From: SPJN01 sp965229935
Lineage (GTDB): Bacteria > Pseudomonadota > Alphaproteobacteria > SPJN01
Reading direction: 5' to 3'
DNA length: 64,000 nucleotides
Assembly (NCBI GenBank): GCA_965229935.1
Contig: CBDDKB010000002.1
Location: forward strand, 2,108,001-2,172,000
Below the pieces are notes generated by a model. That model saw nothing but the letters and a program-made list of their open reading frames with translations. It had not been told where the DNA came from and did not search any database. Numbering within the stretch: position 1 is the first letter of the stretch; the number at the start of each line of letters is the position of its first letter. Of the stretch, positions 23,395 through 33,278 are shown one piece after another. The translations under genes were made by a program, and so were the position numbers.

Positions 23395-23849
23395 AATAAT
23401 ACCTCACCAAAACGTCTTGATCATGTGATCTGCCGCAAAAGACGGCCTAGACGTTATTTTCGGGTGTTGCCACCCAGTTGTAAGCGGTTTGTCCAAAATG
23501 GATGTTTCCCCGCTTGCCCAATCACTGATTGTTTTTGCGCCGTAATGTCAGACTCAAAAGCGAATCAGTGCTGTACAGACATATGCCTGAACTGACACAA
23601 GTTTTCGCGCCTAGCGCCCAAAAGGTCAAGTAACCCGTTTGGGCCAAATCGGAACTTCCCCCCCGACTGTTGCAGCAATGTTACAAGGGCCTTAATGCCA
23701 GAATGTCGCAGTTTTTTGCGATTTAGGCAGGATTTGTGTCGGCTTTTTGTTGCAAGGGGCGACAAGTCACCTCTATAAAGAATGGGACATGTCACTTTTG
23801 GGTCGCGGCAGTGGCGCGTGACCCCCAAATTTAGCGGAGACGCAATCAT
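23395..23849. other. 455-base divergent gap between porin and DUF3576 genes
   Basis: It should hold the porin promoter (leftward) and the DUF3576 promoter (rightward). I see no convincing boxes and no gene. An ORF at 23565-23924 on the minus strand is antisense to the real gene and rejected. Confidence 0.35.
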
Positions 23850-24584
23850 ATGCGGCGTAATTTCGGGCTGTTCCAGCATGACCTGACCGGAACGGGACGT
23901 TCCATGCTCACCAAACTTGCACAAAAAATCAGCACATTCTTTACAGCATCCAGTTTGGGGCTTGTGTTGATGGTCTCTGTGCCTGCTGTCACCCTGTCCG
24001 GTTGCGGTATGTTTAGCGGTGGCGAAGGCAATTATCCCCCGTCCAAGGCAGAACGCCGCCGCAGCGGCGGCACCGTCTTTGGCGGTGACGATGATGATGA
24101 TGGCGGCTTGGTCATTTTTGGTGACGGCGGCATTTTCGGCGGCGGCTCTGGCCGTACCGAGGAGGCGGAGGCTCCCACAGCACAGGCCCCCGGTGCAGAA
24201 GAAGATCGTGGCTTTTTGGGCGGCGTATTGGGCGGCGGCAGCAGCAAAAGCAGCACCCCCAAGCTGGGCGTGAACTCCTATTTGTGGCGTGCCAGCCTCG
24301 ACACAATTTCCTTTATGCCGCTTAAAAGCGCCGATCCCTTTGGCGGTGTGATCATAACCGATTGGTATGCCGATCCCAAAACCCCCGGTGAACGGTTCAA
24401 GCTGACGGTCTATATCCTCGACACCAATTTGCGGGCCGATGGGGTGCGTGTCACCGCCTTCCGCCAGACCGCCGATGGTCGTGGTGGCTGGTCCGATGCG
24501 GCTGTGAACCCGCGCATTGCCCCCAGTTTGGAAAATGCCATCCTGTTGCGTGCGCGTGAGCTACGCATCGGCACAGGCGGCTGA
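23850..24584 (+). CDS. DUF3576 family lipoprotein-like envelope protein
   Basis: The 244-residue protein has an N-terminal hydrophobic segment ending in a lipobox-like VTLSGCG (Cys about 52), a Gly/Asp-rich low-complexity region (about 75-140), and then the conserved DUF3576 core GVNSYLWRASLDTISFMPLKSADPFGGVIITDWY. The family is alphaproteobacterial, of unknown function, and usually precedes leuS and lptE, as here; an envelope role is likely. The start may be the ATG at 23850 (GGAG 9 bases upstream) or an internal ATG at 23904, which gives a more typical signal length. The repetitive linker might be disordered. Confidence 0.85.
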   Translation: MRRNFGLFQHDLTGTGRSMLTKLAQKISTFFTASSLGLVLMVSVPAVTLSGCGMFSGGEGNYPPSKAERRRSGGTVFGGDDDDDGGLVIFGDGGIFGGGSGRTEEAEAPTAQAPGAEEDRGFLGGVLGGGSSKSSTPKLGVNSYLWRASLDTISFMPLKSADPFGGVIITDWYADPKTPGERFKLTVYILDTNLRADGVRVTAFRQTADGRGGWSDAAVNPRIAPSLENAILLRARELRIGTGG

Positions 24585-24674
24585 TCAGGTTTCCAAACAC
24601 AGACACATTTGTCATCTATGGATTTGATTGGCGGCGCTCTATAGAGGGGGTCGCCAATTTCTTTTAAGCGATAC

Positions 24675-27260
24675 ATGATTATGACGACCGAACGCTATAA
24701 CCCCAAAGAAGCAGAAGCCCGCTGGCAACAGGCGTGGGACAAGGCTGATACATTTAAAGCCATCCGCGACGAAACAAAGCCCAAGGCCTATGTGCTAGAG
24801 ATGTTTCCCTATCCGTCAGGGCGCATTCATATGGGCCATGTGCGCAATTACGCCATGGGTGATGTCATTGCCCGCACCAAAAAGGCGCAAGGCTATGCGG
24901 TTTTGCACCCGATGGGATGGGATGCGTTTGGGATGCCCGCCGAAAACGCCGCCATCGAACGGAACGTCAGTCCGCGCGACTGGACCTATGACAATATCGC
25001 CACCATGCGCGGTCAGCTAAAAACCATGGGGCTCGCGATTGATTGGTCACGCGAAATTGCAACTTGTGATCCGGTTTACTACCGCCACGAACAGGCCATG
25101 TTCCTTGACTTTATCGAGGCTGGGATCGTTGATCGCCGCGAAAGCATGGTCAATTGGGACCCGGTTGATAATACCGTGCTTGCCAATGAACAGGTAATCG
25201 ATGGCAAGGGCTGGCGCTCTGGCGCAGTGGTGGAACGCAAAAAGCTGACCCAATGGTTCCTGCGCATCACAGATTTTGCCGATGATCTATTGTCCGCTTT
25301 GGATGGGCTTGATGGCTGGCCCGAAAAGGTCCGCATCATGCAGCAAAATTGGATTGGCCGCTCAGAAGGGGCGCGCTTTTCTTTTGATGTTGTGGGTGAT
25401 GATCGCAAGATCGAGGTTTACACCACACGCCCTGACACGATTTTCGGGGCCAGCTTTTGTGCCCTGTCGCCCGACCATCCGCTGACAGCGGCATTGGCCG
25501 CGCAAAACCCTGATCTGAAGGCTTTTGTCGAAGACTGCCGCGCCACCGGCACCAGTGAAGAGGCGATCCAGCGCGCGGAAAAACGCGGCTTTGACACGGG
25601 GCTGCGCGTCAAACATCCATTTGATGACGCGTGGGAACTGCCTGTCATGGTCGCCAATTTCGTGCTGATGGATTATGGCACAGGCGCCATCTTTGCCTGC
25701 CCGGCCCATGACCAGCGCGATTTGGACTTTGCCCGCAAATATGATTTGCCCGTCACCCCCGTCGTGATCCCCGATGGCGAAAGCGCCGACAGCTTCACCG
25801 TGGGGGAGGAGGCCTATACGGGTCCCGGCACCATGGGCAATAGCCGCTTTTTGGATGGGATGACCACAGACGAGGCGCGCGCCGCCATCATCGACAAGTT
25901 TGAAGAGATGGGCAAAGGCACGCGCGAAGTGAATTTCCGCCTGCGTGACTGGGGTGTCTCACGCCAGCGTTATTGGGGCTGCCCGATCCCCGTCATTCAT
26001 TGCGATGATTGCGGCGTCGTGCCTGTGCCCAAGGCTGATTTACCCGTTGAGCTGCCGACCGATGTCAGCTTTGACAAGCCGGGCAATCCGCTTGACCATC
26101 ATCCGACATGGAAGCACACAAGCTGCCCCAAATGCGGCAAGGACGCCGTGCGCGAAACCGACACCTTCGATACTTTTATTGATTCAAGCTGGTATTTCGC
26201 CCGCTTCACCAGCCCCCATGCTGACGAGCCTGTGAATGCAGAGGACGCGAATTATTGGATGCCGGTCGATAATTATATTGGCGGTATTGAACATGCGATC
26301 CTGCATCTACTTTATTCACGCTTTTTCTGCCGCGCCATGCAAAAGGCCGGGCACTTTCATTTGCCCGAACCCTTCAAGGGCATGTTCACCCAAGGCATGG
26401 TCAATCACGAAACCTATAAGGCCGAAGATGGCTCATGGGTTATGCCAGCCGACGTCATCACGGGCGAAGATGGCAGCCTTGCCCTCGCCGACGGCACACC
26501 CGTAAAGACCTATGGCATTGAAAAAATGTCCAAGTCGAAAAAGAACGTGGTCGACCCGACTGAGATTATTGACACTTACGGGGCCGATGCCGCGCGCCTG
26601 TTCGTGCTGTCTGACAGCCCGCCTGATCGCGACCTTGAATGGACCGATGCGGGGATTGAAGGCGCGTTCCGCTATATCAATCGTTTGTGGCGGTTGGTGT
26701 CTGCACCTTCCGCGCCCCTTGCTGAAAAAGATGCAGACCGGCCCGCAGACCTGTCCGATGGCGCAATAGATTTGCTAAAAGCCCTGCACAAAACCATTGA
26801 TGGCGTGACCGGGGATTTGAACGGCTTCCGCTTTAATCGCGGCGTTGCCCGCCTGCGTGAGCTGACCAATGCCTATGAAGGCTTTAAAGAAGCGGGCGAC
26901 ACTGCCGCACAGGTCCGCCGCGAGGCGCTGTCTGCCCTGATCCGCATGATTGCCCCAATGATGCCGCATCTTGCCGAAGAAATGTGGAACGCGCTTTACA
27001 AAGGCGCCGCCCCAACTTTGGTGGCCGAAGCCGCGTGGCCTGCGGTTGATCCTGCGTTCCTGGTTGATGACATGATCACCATGCCGGTGCAGGTGAATGG
27101 CAAACGCAGGGACGAGGTAACCATCCCCGCCGACGCCGACGAAGACACAATTCGTGAGGCTGCATTGGCCGCGCCGGGTGTGGTCAAACAAATCGATGGG
27201 CTGACCATCCGCAAAACCATCATTGTGCCGGGCCGCATTATCAATATAGTCGCTAATTAG
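24675..27260 (+). CDS. leuS: Leucyl-tRNA synthetase
   Basis: LeuS charges tRNA-Leu. The 861-residue class I synthetase has the HIGH-type motif in [14 protein letters not shown] (about 48-61), a CP1 editing domain (about 220-415), and KMSKS in [15 protein letters not shown] (about 613-627). The C-terminal anticodon-binding and LeuS-specific domains follow. A zinc-ribbon-like [10 protein letters not shown]...CPKCGKD insertion (about 443-495) is present. An ATG two codons downstream (24681) may be the true start. It begins the conserved leuS-lptE-holA operon. Confidence 0.98.
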   Translation: MIMTTERYNPKEAEARWQQAWDKADTFKAIRDETKPKAYVLEMFPYPSGRIHMGHVRNYAMGDVIARTKKAQGYAVLHPMGWDAFGMPAENAAIERNVSPRDWTYDNIATMRGQLKTMGLAIDWSREIATCDPVYYRHEQAMFLDFIEAGIVDRRESMVNWDPVDNTVLANEQVIDGKGWRSGAVVERKKLTQWFLRITDFADDLLSALDGLDGWPEKVRIMQQNWIGRSEGARFSFDVVGDDRKIEVYTTRPDTIFGASFCALSPDHPLTAALAAQNPDLKAFVEDCRATGTSEEAIQRAEKRGFDTGLRVKHPFDDAWELPVMVANFVLMDYGTGAIFACPAHDQRDLDFARKYDLPVTPVVIPDGESADSFTVGEEAYTGPGTMGNSRFLDGMTTDEARAAIIDKFEEMGKGTREVNFRLRDWGVSRQRYWGCPIPVIHCDDCGVVPVPKADLPVELPTDVSFDKPGNPLDHHPTWKHTSCPKCGKDAVRETDTFDTFIDSSWYFARFTSPHADEPVNAEDANYWMPVDNYIGGIEHAILHLLYSRFFCRAMQKAGHFHLPEPFKGMFTQGMVNHETYKAEDGSWVMPADVITGEDGSLALADGTPVKTYGIEKMSKSKKNVVDPTEIIDTYGADAARLFVLSDSPPDRDLEWTDAGIEGAFRYINRLWRLVSAPSAPLAEKDADRPADLSDGAIDLLKALHKTIDGVTGDLNGFRFNRGVARLRELTNAYEGFKEAGDTAAQVRREALSALIRMIAPMMPHLAEEMWNALYKGAAPTLVAEAAWPAVDPAFLVDDMITMPVQVNGKRRDEVTIPADADEDTIREAALAAPGVVKQIDGLTIRKTIIVPGRIINIVAN

Positions 27261-27287
27261 AAGGTAGCGACTAACCCGGAGCATCAT

Positions 27288-27824
27288 GTGCCGCGCAACA
27301 CTATGATACGTCTTGTCCTGATAGGCCTGTTTTTAACGGGCCTCAGCGCGTGCGGCTTTCGTCCGCTTTACGGCACACCTGAAGGGGCCAGCCAATCAAC
27401 GGCGGCTGCCCTTCACCAAATCTATGTGGCGCAGATTAACAATGCCACATCGCGCACCGGGCACCTTGTCTATCAAAAGCTTGAACGGCAATTGCGCCAG
27501 TCAGGCAGCGGTGTCGATCGGTCTGCGCCACCACGCTATCGGCTAAACCTGAAGGTTGAAGAACGCGAAGAAGGCGTCGCCATTGAACAGGACGACACTT
27601 TCTCGCGCTTTAACATTCGGCTGATCGCCACCTATGAACTGCTGGACCTGCAGGGCAATCTGTTGACCAAAGGCACCTCGCAGGCCGTTGGATCCTATAA
27701 TGTGGTGCAGAGCCAATATGCCTCCCACATCGGCAAAAAGGATGCCGCAGACCGCGCCGCAACTTTTGTTGCTGCCGACCTGACCGGGCGGTTGGTCAGC
27801 TATTTCGATGCCCACGGCCATTAA
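27288..27824 (+). CDS. lptE: LPS-assembly lipoprotein LptE
   Basis: LptE plugs the LptD barrel that inserts LPS into the outer membrane. The 178-residue precursor has a lipoprotein signal (MIRLVLIGLFLTGLSACGF, lipidated Cys22), RPLYG right after it as in most LptE, and a single LptE domain. The start is a GTG at 27288 with GGAG 6 bases upstream; the ATG at codon 6 is an alternative. It lies between leuS and holA in the usual order. Confidence 0.9.
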   Translation: MPRNTMIRLVLIGLFLTGLSACGFRPLYGTPEGASQSTAAALHQIYVAQINNATSRTGHLVYQKLERQLRQSGSGVDRSAPPRYRLNLKVEEREEGVAIEQDDTFSRFNIRLIATYELLDLQGNLLTKGTSQAVGSYNVVQSQYASHIGKKDAADRAATFVAADLTGRLVSYFDAHGH

Positions 27825-27857
27825 AAGGCACGGGATTAACATGACACGGGGCACGCC

Positions 27858-28895
27858 ATGAAACTGACCGGGGGGAAGGCCAATCAGTTTTTGCGCAATC
27901 CCGGTGATCAGGTTTTGCTGGCGCTGATCTATGGCCCTGATGAAGGTCAGGTCAGGTCCAAGGCCCGCAATCTTGTCAAACAAATTGCGGGGGGTGATGA
28001 AAACGACCCCTTTTTGGTCACCGCACTGACCAAGGAAGAACAGGCCGAAGACCCGACACGCCTGATCGACGAGGCAGCCTCCATCCCCATGATGGGCGGA
28101 CGCAAGATTGTTTGGCTGCGCGGCTTTCCAGACAGTGCCGCAAAGGTTTTGACCGATTGGTTGGATGAGCCCAAAGCAGACACGTTGATCGTGGCAGAAG
28201 GCGCCGACCTGACGCCCAAAAACGGCATGCGCAAACTGGCCGAAAAGCATGAGCGCGCCGCTTCGATCGCCTGTTACGCCGATGACCAAGGTGCGCTTGA
28301 TGAAATCATCGCCATTACGCTGAAGCAAGCAGGGCTTGGTATTTCGCCCGACGCGCTGCACTTCCTGACCGCGCGGCTTGGGGCCGACCGCGCGCTTACT
28401 AGGTCAGAGCTTGAAAAGCTTGTCATCTATAAGGGTGAAGCAAAGGGCGAAGTATCACTCGAAGATGTGGAGGCTGTGTCGGTTGACGCTGCGGCCCTAA
28501 CGCTGGACCTTGCGGTTGATGCGGCCCTGACGGGACAGCCCGCAAAACTCGACGTTGAAATCAATCGCTGCTTTGCCGAGGCGATTAATGAAATTGCTCT
28601 GATCCGCGCCACCCAGAACGAGCTGGTGAAACTAAGCACCGTGCAAGACGCGGTGGCAAACGGCACATCGCCTGATCAGGCAATCAAGCAGCTAAGGCCG
28701 CCACTATTTTTCAAACGCCAGCCTGCCTTTAAACAGATGCTGCGCCTATGGCCGCAAAAACGATTGGCAATGGCGAAAGACATCATGCTGGCGGCGGAAC
28801 GTGATTGCAAAACAACGGGCATGCCATCACAGGCCGTGTGCCACCGCGCGTTGTTGCGGCTTGCCAATGCCGCCGCGCAGATCAGAAATCGTTAA
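27858..28895 (+). CDS. holA: DNA polymerase III delta subunit
   Basis: The delta subunit opens the beta sliding clamp in the clamp loader. The 345 residues show the typical N-terminal LIYGPDEGQVRSKARNLVKQ (about 25-44), a non-functional AAA+ core, and the C-terminal helical domain ending RALLRLANAAAQIRNR. The length is standard. It is the last gene of the leuS operon, and a REP-like element follows immediately. Confidence 0.95.
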   Translation: MKLTGGKANQFLRNPGDQVLLALIYGPDEGQVRSKARNLVKQIAGGDENDPFLVTALTKEEQAEDPTRLIDEAASIPMMGGRKIVWLRGFPDSAAKVLTDWLDEPKADTLIVAEGADLTPKNGMRKLAEKHERAASIACYADDQGALDEIIAITLKQAGLGISPDALHFLTARLGADRALTRSELEKLVIYKGEAKGEVSLEDVEAVSVDAAALTLDLAVDAALTGQPAKLDVEINRCFAEAINEIALIRATQNELVKLSTVQDAVANGTSPDQAIKQLRPPLFFKRQPAFKQMLRLWPQKRLAMAKDIMLAAERDCKTTGMPSQAVCHRALLRLANAAAQIRNR

Positions 28896-28902
28896 TATAT
28901 GC

Positions 28903-29016
28903 GTCACCCCGGAATGGCACAGCCATATCCGGGGTCTTCGGGCTCAGCCTTCCGTTCCCTAACAGGTTAAGCAGGTCCTGCGGATAGCAAAGATACCGGA
29001 TCAAGTCCGGCATGAC
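28903..29016. repeat. REP-like inverted repeat element 3
   Basis: The left end GTCACCCCGGAATGG and right end CCGGATCAAGTCCGGCATGAC are inverted. The inner CCGTTCC...CAGG...AAGCAGGTC is shared with the element at 53735-53838. It fills the convergent gap between holA and the SDR gene. Confidence 0.75.
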
Positions 29017-29032
29017 GGCGTAGCGTTATGAT

Positions 29033-29770
29033 CTAAAAATGGCTCATATACCCGCCATCGATGGCGAGTGTCTGTCCGGTGATATAGCTCGCCGCATCTG
29101 AACACAGAAAGACAGCCGCCCCGGCAATTTCATGGGGCACGCCCCATCGGCCCAGACTGGTCCGCTTTGACAACCAGTCAGCAATCTGTGGGTCGTCAGT
29201 CATTTGTTTGTTGGCATCAGTTGCGAAATAGCCCGGCGCAATAGCGTTCACGCGAATGCCGTCCGGCCCCAACTCCGCCGCCAATGCCCGCGTCAGGGCA
29301 TCAAGCCCGCCCTTGGCCATTGTGTAGACCGCATCGCCGCCACGCGACAGCGGCCCCGCAATAGATGTGATATTCACGATCGCGGCACCACCGCTCATCC
29401 GGGCTGCAACCTGTTGCGCCAAAAAGAATGGCGCCAACAAATTAGTGTCCAGCAAGCGTGCCGCATCTGCCTTTGAAAAATCCTGCAAGGCGCGCCGATC
29501 ACGCTGACCCACATTATTGATCAATAAATCAAATGGGCCGTTTTGATTGAGTGCGCCAATAACCGCTTTTTCATTATTAATATCAAAAACCAGCGTGTGA
29601 ACCCTGCCGTCAATTTGTGCGGCAGCCTGTTCCAAAGCGGATTGATCACGGCCATTCAAATAGACCGTTGCGCCCGCAGACGCCATCGCCTTCGCAATTT
29701 CAAAGCCAAGCCCGCGCGCCGCCCCGGTGACAAGCGCTGTTTTACCATCAAGCACTTGCACGTTTTTCAA
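29033..29770 (-). CDS. Short-chain dehydrogenase/reductase (gluconate-5-dehydrogenase-like)
   Basis: This 245-residue SDR has TGAARGLGFEIA (about 15-26), NNVG (about 86) and YTMAK (about 152-156) with an upstream catalytic Ser in NITSIAG. The C-terminal SYITGQTLAIDGGYMSHF is also present. YLNGRD after strand 2 suggests NADP preference. The family includes gluconate 5-dehydrogenases and oxoacyl-ACP reductases; the substrate is not evident. It is the last of three leftward genes (29033-30739) whose ends overlap, so they share a transcript. Confidence 0.85.
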   Translation of the reverse strand: MKNVQVLDGKTALVTGAARGLGFEIAKAMASAGATVYLNGRDQSALEQAAAQIDGRVHTLVFDINNEKAVIGALNQNGPFDLLINNVGQRDRRALQDFSKADAARLLDTNLLAPFFLAQQVAARMSGGAAIVNITSIAGPLSRGGDAVYTMAKGGLDALTRALAAELGPDGIRVNAIAPGYFATDANKQMTDDPQIADWLSKRTSLGRWGVPHEIAGAAVFLCSDAASYITGQTLAIDGGYMSHF

Positions 29771-30194
29771 CCTCGTCCTTCAGGGCGCTATTCATCTCCT
29801 CAAATCCCCGGCGGGTTTTGCCGCCCGCATACAATATGGTGATGGGCAGTAAGAGGCCTGAAAAGATTTCATCATGATGCACACGGCATGTTGTTGGTGA
29901 CAGAGCTTCAAGTTCAAACCGATGAATGCCTGATGCGATCAGCCGATGCAGCACATTGCCTGTCCAGGCAAAGCTTTTGCCATCAACAAATTCCGTCACC
30001 ACCGGGTCAAACGCATGATCGCGCCCATCATCGGTACGCGGTTCCATATGCAATTGTTCACCAGGGCCAATGACGCCTTTGATTTTACGAATAAAGGGAT
30101 TCCACTTGCTGTGGTTTTCAAGATCAACCAACACATCCCACACCGCTTGGCAGGGGGCACCAATATCGATTTCGGTGTGGATCAGATAGCTCAT
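29748..30194 (-). CDS. SRPBCC (START-like) domain protein
   Basis: This 148-residue single-domain protein of the SRPBCC/polyketide-cyclase-like superfamily, which forms a hydrophobic ligand pocket, has EIDIGAPCQAVWDVLVDLENHSKWNPFI (about 8-35), a typical START-like N-terminus. The ATG at 30194 overlaps the upstream stop (ATGA); the longer frame to 30269 runs inside the neighbour. Its 3' end overlaps the SDR start by 23 bases, so all three genes are tightly coupled. The ligand is unknown. Confidence 0.75.
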   Translation of the reverse strand: MSYLIHTEIDIGAPCQAVWDVLVDLENHSKWNPFIRKIKGVIGPGEQLHMEPRTDDGRDHAFDPVVTEFVDGKSFAWTGNVLHRLIASGIHRFELEALSPTTCRVHHDEIFSGLLLPITILYAGGKTRRGFEEMNSALKDEVEKRASA

Positions 30195-30739
30195 CCCGCG
30201 CGGGAACCTGTGAAATAACGCACCAGCAAAATCGCGGTCAATGTCAGCCCGGCAGCAGACAAGGACCATTTGGTGATCGACATGACCGTCGATATGGCGG
30301 GCAAGGGATCAACAATGGTGCTGGTTCCCGGCCCGGTTAAAAACACATGCTGAATCCCATTTTCAATCATGTCGCAAAACCCGGCCACAAAGGGGATGGT
30401 CATACATTTCGTCCAGCCATCACCCGCGCCTGTATTTTTCATCAATGTGGCAAGTGTTGCGGCCATCAACACCGCATACCAAATGGCATGAAAATTATCG
30501 AACACCAGATGGGCGCGGTAGATGCCCATCAGACCAGCCTGATCCCATTCAGAGAATGTTGCGATATAATCAGCGGCGCTGAACCCTGTGACTTGCAAGG
30601 TCATGATCAAGGGCCCGCCGATCTGTTCCAACAGGCTGATAATGATCACTTGCGAGATCACATAAATCACCGTGAACAGAATGATGATCCAGCCATGACC
30701 CAAATGGGTCCGCAAAGCGGTCAGCGGTGTTGCAGTCAT
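30191..30739 (-). CDS. Hypothetical four-helix membrane protein
   Basis: The product is 182 residues with hydrophobic segments at about 16-34, 72-98, 112-130 and 152-172. An acidic/aromatic stretch (SAADYIATFSEWDQAG) sits between helices 1 and 2. I do not recognise the family. It is the first gene of the three-gene operon with the SRPBCC and SDR genes, which suggests a membrane-associated lipid or terpenoid modification. That is an inference only. The gene starts 37 bases past the end of parB, on the same strand. Confidence 0.65.
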   Translation of the reverse strand: MTATPLTALRTHLGHGWIIILFTVIYVISQVIIISLLEQIGGPLIMTLQVTGFSAADYIATFSEWDQAGLMGIYRAHLVFDNFHAIWYAVLMAATLATLMKNTGAGDGWTKCMTIPFVAGFCDMIENGIQHVFLTGPGTSTIVDPLPAISTVMSITKWSLSAAGLTLTAILLVRYFTGSRAG

Positions 30740-30775
30740 ACTCAGCTCCCGTCAATCAATGTTCATGTGATGTTA

Positions 30776-31684
30776 TCAGGACGGTCTGAAACGAAACCGC
30801 GCCAACAGATCATCAAACTGTTCCAGTGTTTTATAGGTAACGGTCACTGTCCCGCCCTCGCCCTGATGATTAACGGATACGCGCAGACCCAAAACAGCCT
30901 CAAGCTCATTTTCAAGGGCACGGATATCTGCATCCTTGCCCGCATTGGCATAAGGATCCTTTTTGCGCTTGGGGGCCACGCCGCGTTTTGCGTCCCGCAC
31001 ATAATTTTCAGCGGCGCGGACGGACATGCCTTCTTCGATAATCATGGCGGCGATATCAACCGCATCGTCTCGGCCAACAAGGGCGCGGGCATGGCCTGCA
31101 CTCAACAGCCCCTCTTCCACCATTTTGCGGACACGCGGCGGCAGATCCAACAGGCGCAATGTGTTGGCGATATGAACGCGTGATTTACCAACCACTTTTG
31201 ACAATGCTTCTTGGGTATAACCAAATTCATCCATCAATCGGCGAAAGCCCTGTGCTTCTTCCGTTGCGCTCAAATCTGCGCGCTGCACATTTTCGATGAT
31301 GGCGATTTCAAATGTTTCCTGATCCGACAGGTCAGAGACGATGACAGGCAGCTTATCAAGCTTGGCCAATTGCGCGGCACGCCAGCGCCGTTCGCCAGCC
31401 ACAATCTCATACATGTCTTTTTTGTCAGTCGGACGGACCAGAATGGGCTGCAGCACACCGCGCTGTTTGATTGACCCGGCCAGTTCTTGCAGCTTTTCTT
31501 CGTCAAAATGTTGACGGGGCTGCTTTGGATTGGGGGTCAAAAACTCAATCGGCAGCTCACGCATACCCGCCATCAATTCGGCGATGGCGGCGTCGTCTTC
31601 CTGGGGTGCGTCTGCTTTTTTGGTTTTCGGCGTTTCGGACAAAAGCGATGATAAGCCCCGTCCCAGCCCTTTTTTCTCTGCCAT
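30776..31684 (-). CDS. parB: Chromosome partitioning protein ParB
   Basis: ParB binds parS, clamps onto DNA with CTP and spreads, forming the partition complex. The 302 residues contain the ParB N-terminal domain with IEFLTPNPKQPRQHF (about 46-60) and the CTP-site motif GERRWRAAQLAKL (about 95-107). A helix-turn-helix (TQEALSKVVGKSRVHIANTLRLLDLP, about 140-165) and a C-terminal dimerisation domain follow. It lies directly after parA. Three perfect parS sites lie within 5 kb upstream. Confidence 0.97.
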   Translation of the reverse strand: MAEKKGLGRGLSSLLSETPKTKKADAPQEDDAAIAELMAGMRELPIEFLTPNPKQPRQHFDEEKLQELAGSIKQRGVLQPILVRPTDKKDMYEIVAGERRWRAAQLAKLDKLPVIVSDLSDQETFEIAIIENVQRADLSATEEAQGFRRLMDEFGYTQEALSKVVGKSRVHIANTLRLLDLPPRVRKMVEEGLLSAGHARALVGRDDAVDIAAMIIEEGMSVRAAENYVRDAKRGVAPKRKKDPYANAGKDADIRALENELEAVLGLRVSVNHQGEGGTVTVTYKTLEQFDDLLARFRFRPS

Positions 31685-31713
31685 TTTATTCTTTTATTTC
31701 AATAAGTTAATGG

Positions 31714-32511
31714 TTATTCGGCGGCTTCGGCCGGTTTTGTCCGGCGCAGCATTTCAGCCGCCAATGCGATATAGGCCTGACTGCCGGCGCATTTATGATC
31801 GTAAATTAGGGCCGGTTGGCCGTGGCTTGGTGCCTCTGACACGCGCACATTACGCGGGATAACAGTGTCATAGACCTTATCGCCAAGGACGTTGCGCACA
31901 TCGTCCGCAACCTGATCCGACAAATTATTGCGGCGGTCATACATGGTCAGCACAACCCCTTCGATACTCAAATCAGGGTTCAGGCTTTCGGACACAGCTT
32001 CAATCGTTTTGAAAAGCTGGCTCATCCCCTCAAGCGCGAAAAATTCTGTTTGCAGCGGGATCAACACATCCGACGCCGCAACCATCGCATTGATGGTCAA
32101 TAAGCTAAGCGCGGGCGGGCAATCAATCAGGATATAATCGAAATGACGTTTATCATCGGCGATTAGGGTATCAATCGCATCTTTCAATCTGTGGTTGCGT
32201 GCCTCAGCATCTGCAAGTTCGATTTCAGCGGCGGCAAGATCGACCCGCGCGGGCATGATGCTTAATTGCGGGACATCGGTTTTTACCAATGCTTTCTTGG
32301 GTTTACACTCACCCAACAACACTTCATAGGTTGAATTTTCGCGTGCATCCTCAGCAATTCCCAGCCCGGTGCTGGCATTGCCCTGAGGGTCCAGATCAAT
32401 GATCAAAACATGCTGATTATTGGCCGCAAGGGCTGTTGCCAGATTAATTGCGGTGGTGGTTTTGCCAACGCCGCCTTTCTGGTTCGCAATCGCGTAAACT
32501 TTTGCAGGCAT
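31714..32511 (-). CDS. parA: Chromosome partitioning ATPase ParA
   Basis: ParA (Soj) forms a dynamic ATP-dependent gradient on the nucleoid that pulls ParB-parS. The 265 residues have the deviant Walker A KGGVGKTT (12-19), LIIDLDPQGNASTGLG (about 36-51) and DYILIDCPPALSLLT (about 118-132). I chose the ATG at 32511 (AAGG upstream) because the deviant Walker motif is then 12 residues in, as usual; the longer frame to 32547 is unsupported. It is in the order rsmG-parA-parB. Confidence 0.97.
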   Translation of the reverse strand: MPAKVYAIANQKGGVGKTTTAINLATALAANNQHVLIIDLDPQGNASTGLGIAEDARENSTYEVLLGECKPKKALVKTDVPQLSIMPARVDLAAAEIELADAEARNHRLKDAIDTLIADDKRHFDYILIDCPPALSLLTINAMVAASDVLIPLQTEFFALEGMSQLFKTIEAVSESLNPDLSIEGVVLTMYDRRNNLSDQVADDVRNVLGDKVYDTVIPRNVRVSEAPSHGQPALIYDHKCAGSQAYIALAAEMLRRTKPAEAAE

Positions 32512-32625
32512 AGGTGCCTTATCCCCGATCCGATTGGTGCCCTTCATCGATCGATGACCATCCTTATCAAAGGATCAGTCACCTTGTTCTGAAGGGCGAA
32601 ACCCCACCTGTCGCCGCCTTGACGG

Positions 32626-33276
32626 TCAAGAAACGACCAGCGGCGCCAAGTCTGTCAGTGTCAGGATATGGCCTGACGATGCGGTCTGGCTGGGCGCCAG
32701 ACTTGCGGTCAGTGTCCACTGATTTTGCGCCGCCGTCAATTCCTGTTCGACCGTTTCACCCTTTAGAAACAGCCCAACAGTCTGTTTTTTCCAAAGCCTG
32801 TGGGCATAGGCACACAATTGATCCAGCGGGGCAAAGGCCCGGGCCGTAATCACATCGGCGGGCGGTAGGTCAACAGCCTCAATCCGTTCGGCATGAACCG
32901 TGACGGGCGTATCGGTCAGGCGCGCTACCTCCCGCAAAAATGTGCATTTCCGCTGGTCAGATTCGATCAGGTGGACATCGACCTTTCGGTCCTTCAACAA
33001 AATCGCCAGCACCAAGCCGGGGAACCCCCCGCCCGACCCCAAATCATACAGGGTCTTGGTATCGGTCGGGATAAGCGGCAATAGCTGTACCGAATCCAGA
33101 AAGTGGCGCGTTTCAGCCTGTTTCACCGTGGATTTAGACACAAGATTGATGGCCTTGTTCCACTTGGTCAGTTGCGCGTCATAGATTGCCAAGGCGTCAA
33201 TTGTTTCACGTGAAACAATTTCGGGACCAATGCCCCAGTCCTTCAGGCGCGCTGAAAACCCCTCAACATCCAGCAT
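32626..33276 (-). CDS. rsmG: 16S rRNA (guanine-N7)-methyltransferase RsmG
   Basis: RsmG (GidB) methylates G527 of 16S rRNA. The 216 residues have a SAM-binding motif LYDLGSGGGFPGLVLAIL (about 75-92) and LIESDQRKCTFLREVARL (about 103-120). The start is 2 bases from the mnmG stop. Codons for VSRETI (about 20-25) contain a perfect 16-base parS site (33202-33217), so the coding sequence also serves in chromosome partition; such an arrangement is known in this gene of other bacteria. Confidence 0.95.
   Translation of the reverse strand: MLDVEGFSARLKDWGIGPEIVSRETIDALAIYDAQLTKWNKAINLVSKSTVKQAETRHFLDSVQLLPLIPTDTKTLYDLGSGGGFPGLVLAILLKDRKVDVHLIESDQRKCTFLREVARLTDTPVTVHAERIEAVDLPPADVITARAFAPLDQLCAYAHRLWKKQTVGLFLKGETVEQELTAAQNQWTLTASLAPSQTASSGHILTLTDLAPLVVS
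33202..33217. other. parS: parS site inside rsmG
   Basis: TGTTTCACGTGAAACA is a perfect 16-base palindrome and matches the bacterial chromosomal parS consensus. It encodes part of the RsmG N-terminus. It should be bound by the ParB encoded 1.5 kb away. Confidence 0.95.
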
Positions 33277-33278
33277 AA

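Noticed and set aside
23565..23924. Minus-strand ORF in the porin/DUF3576 gap
   Set aside because: It is antisense to the start of the DUF3576 gene and has no coding features.
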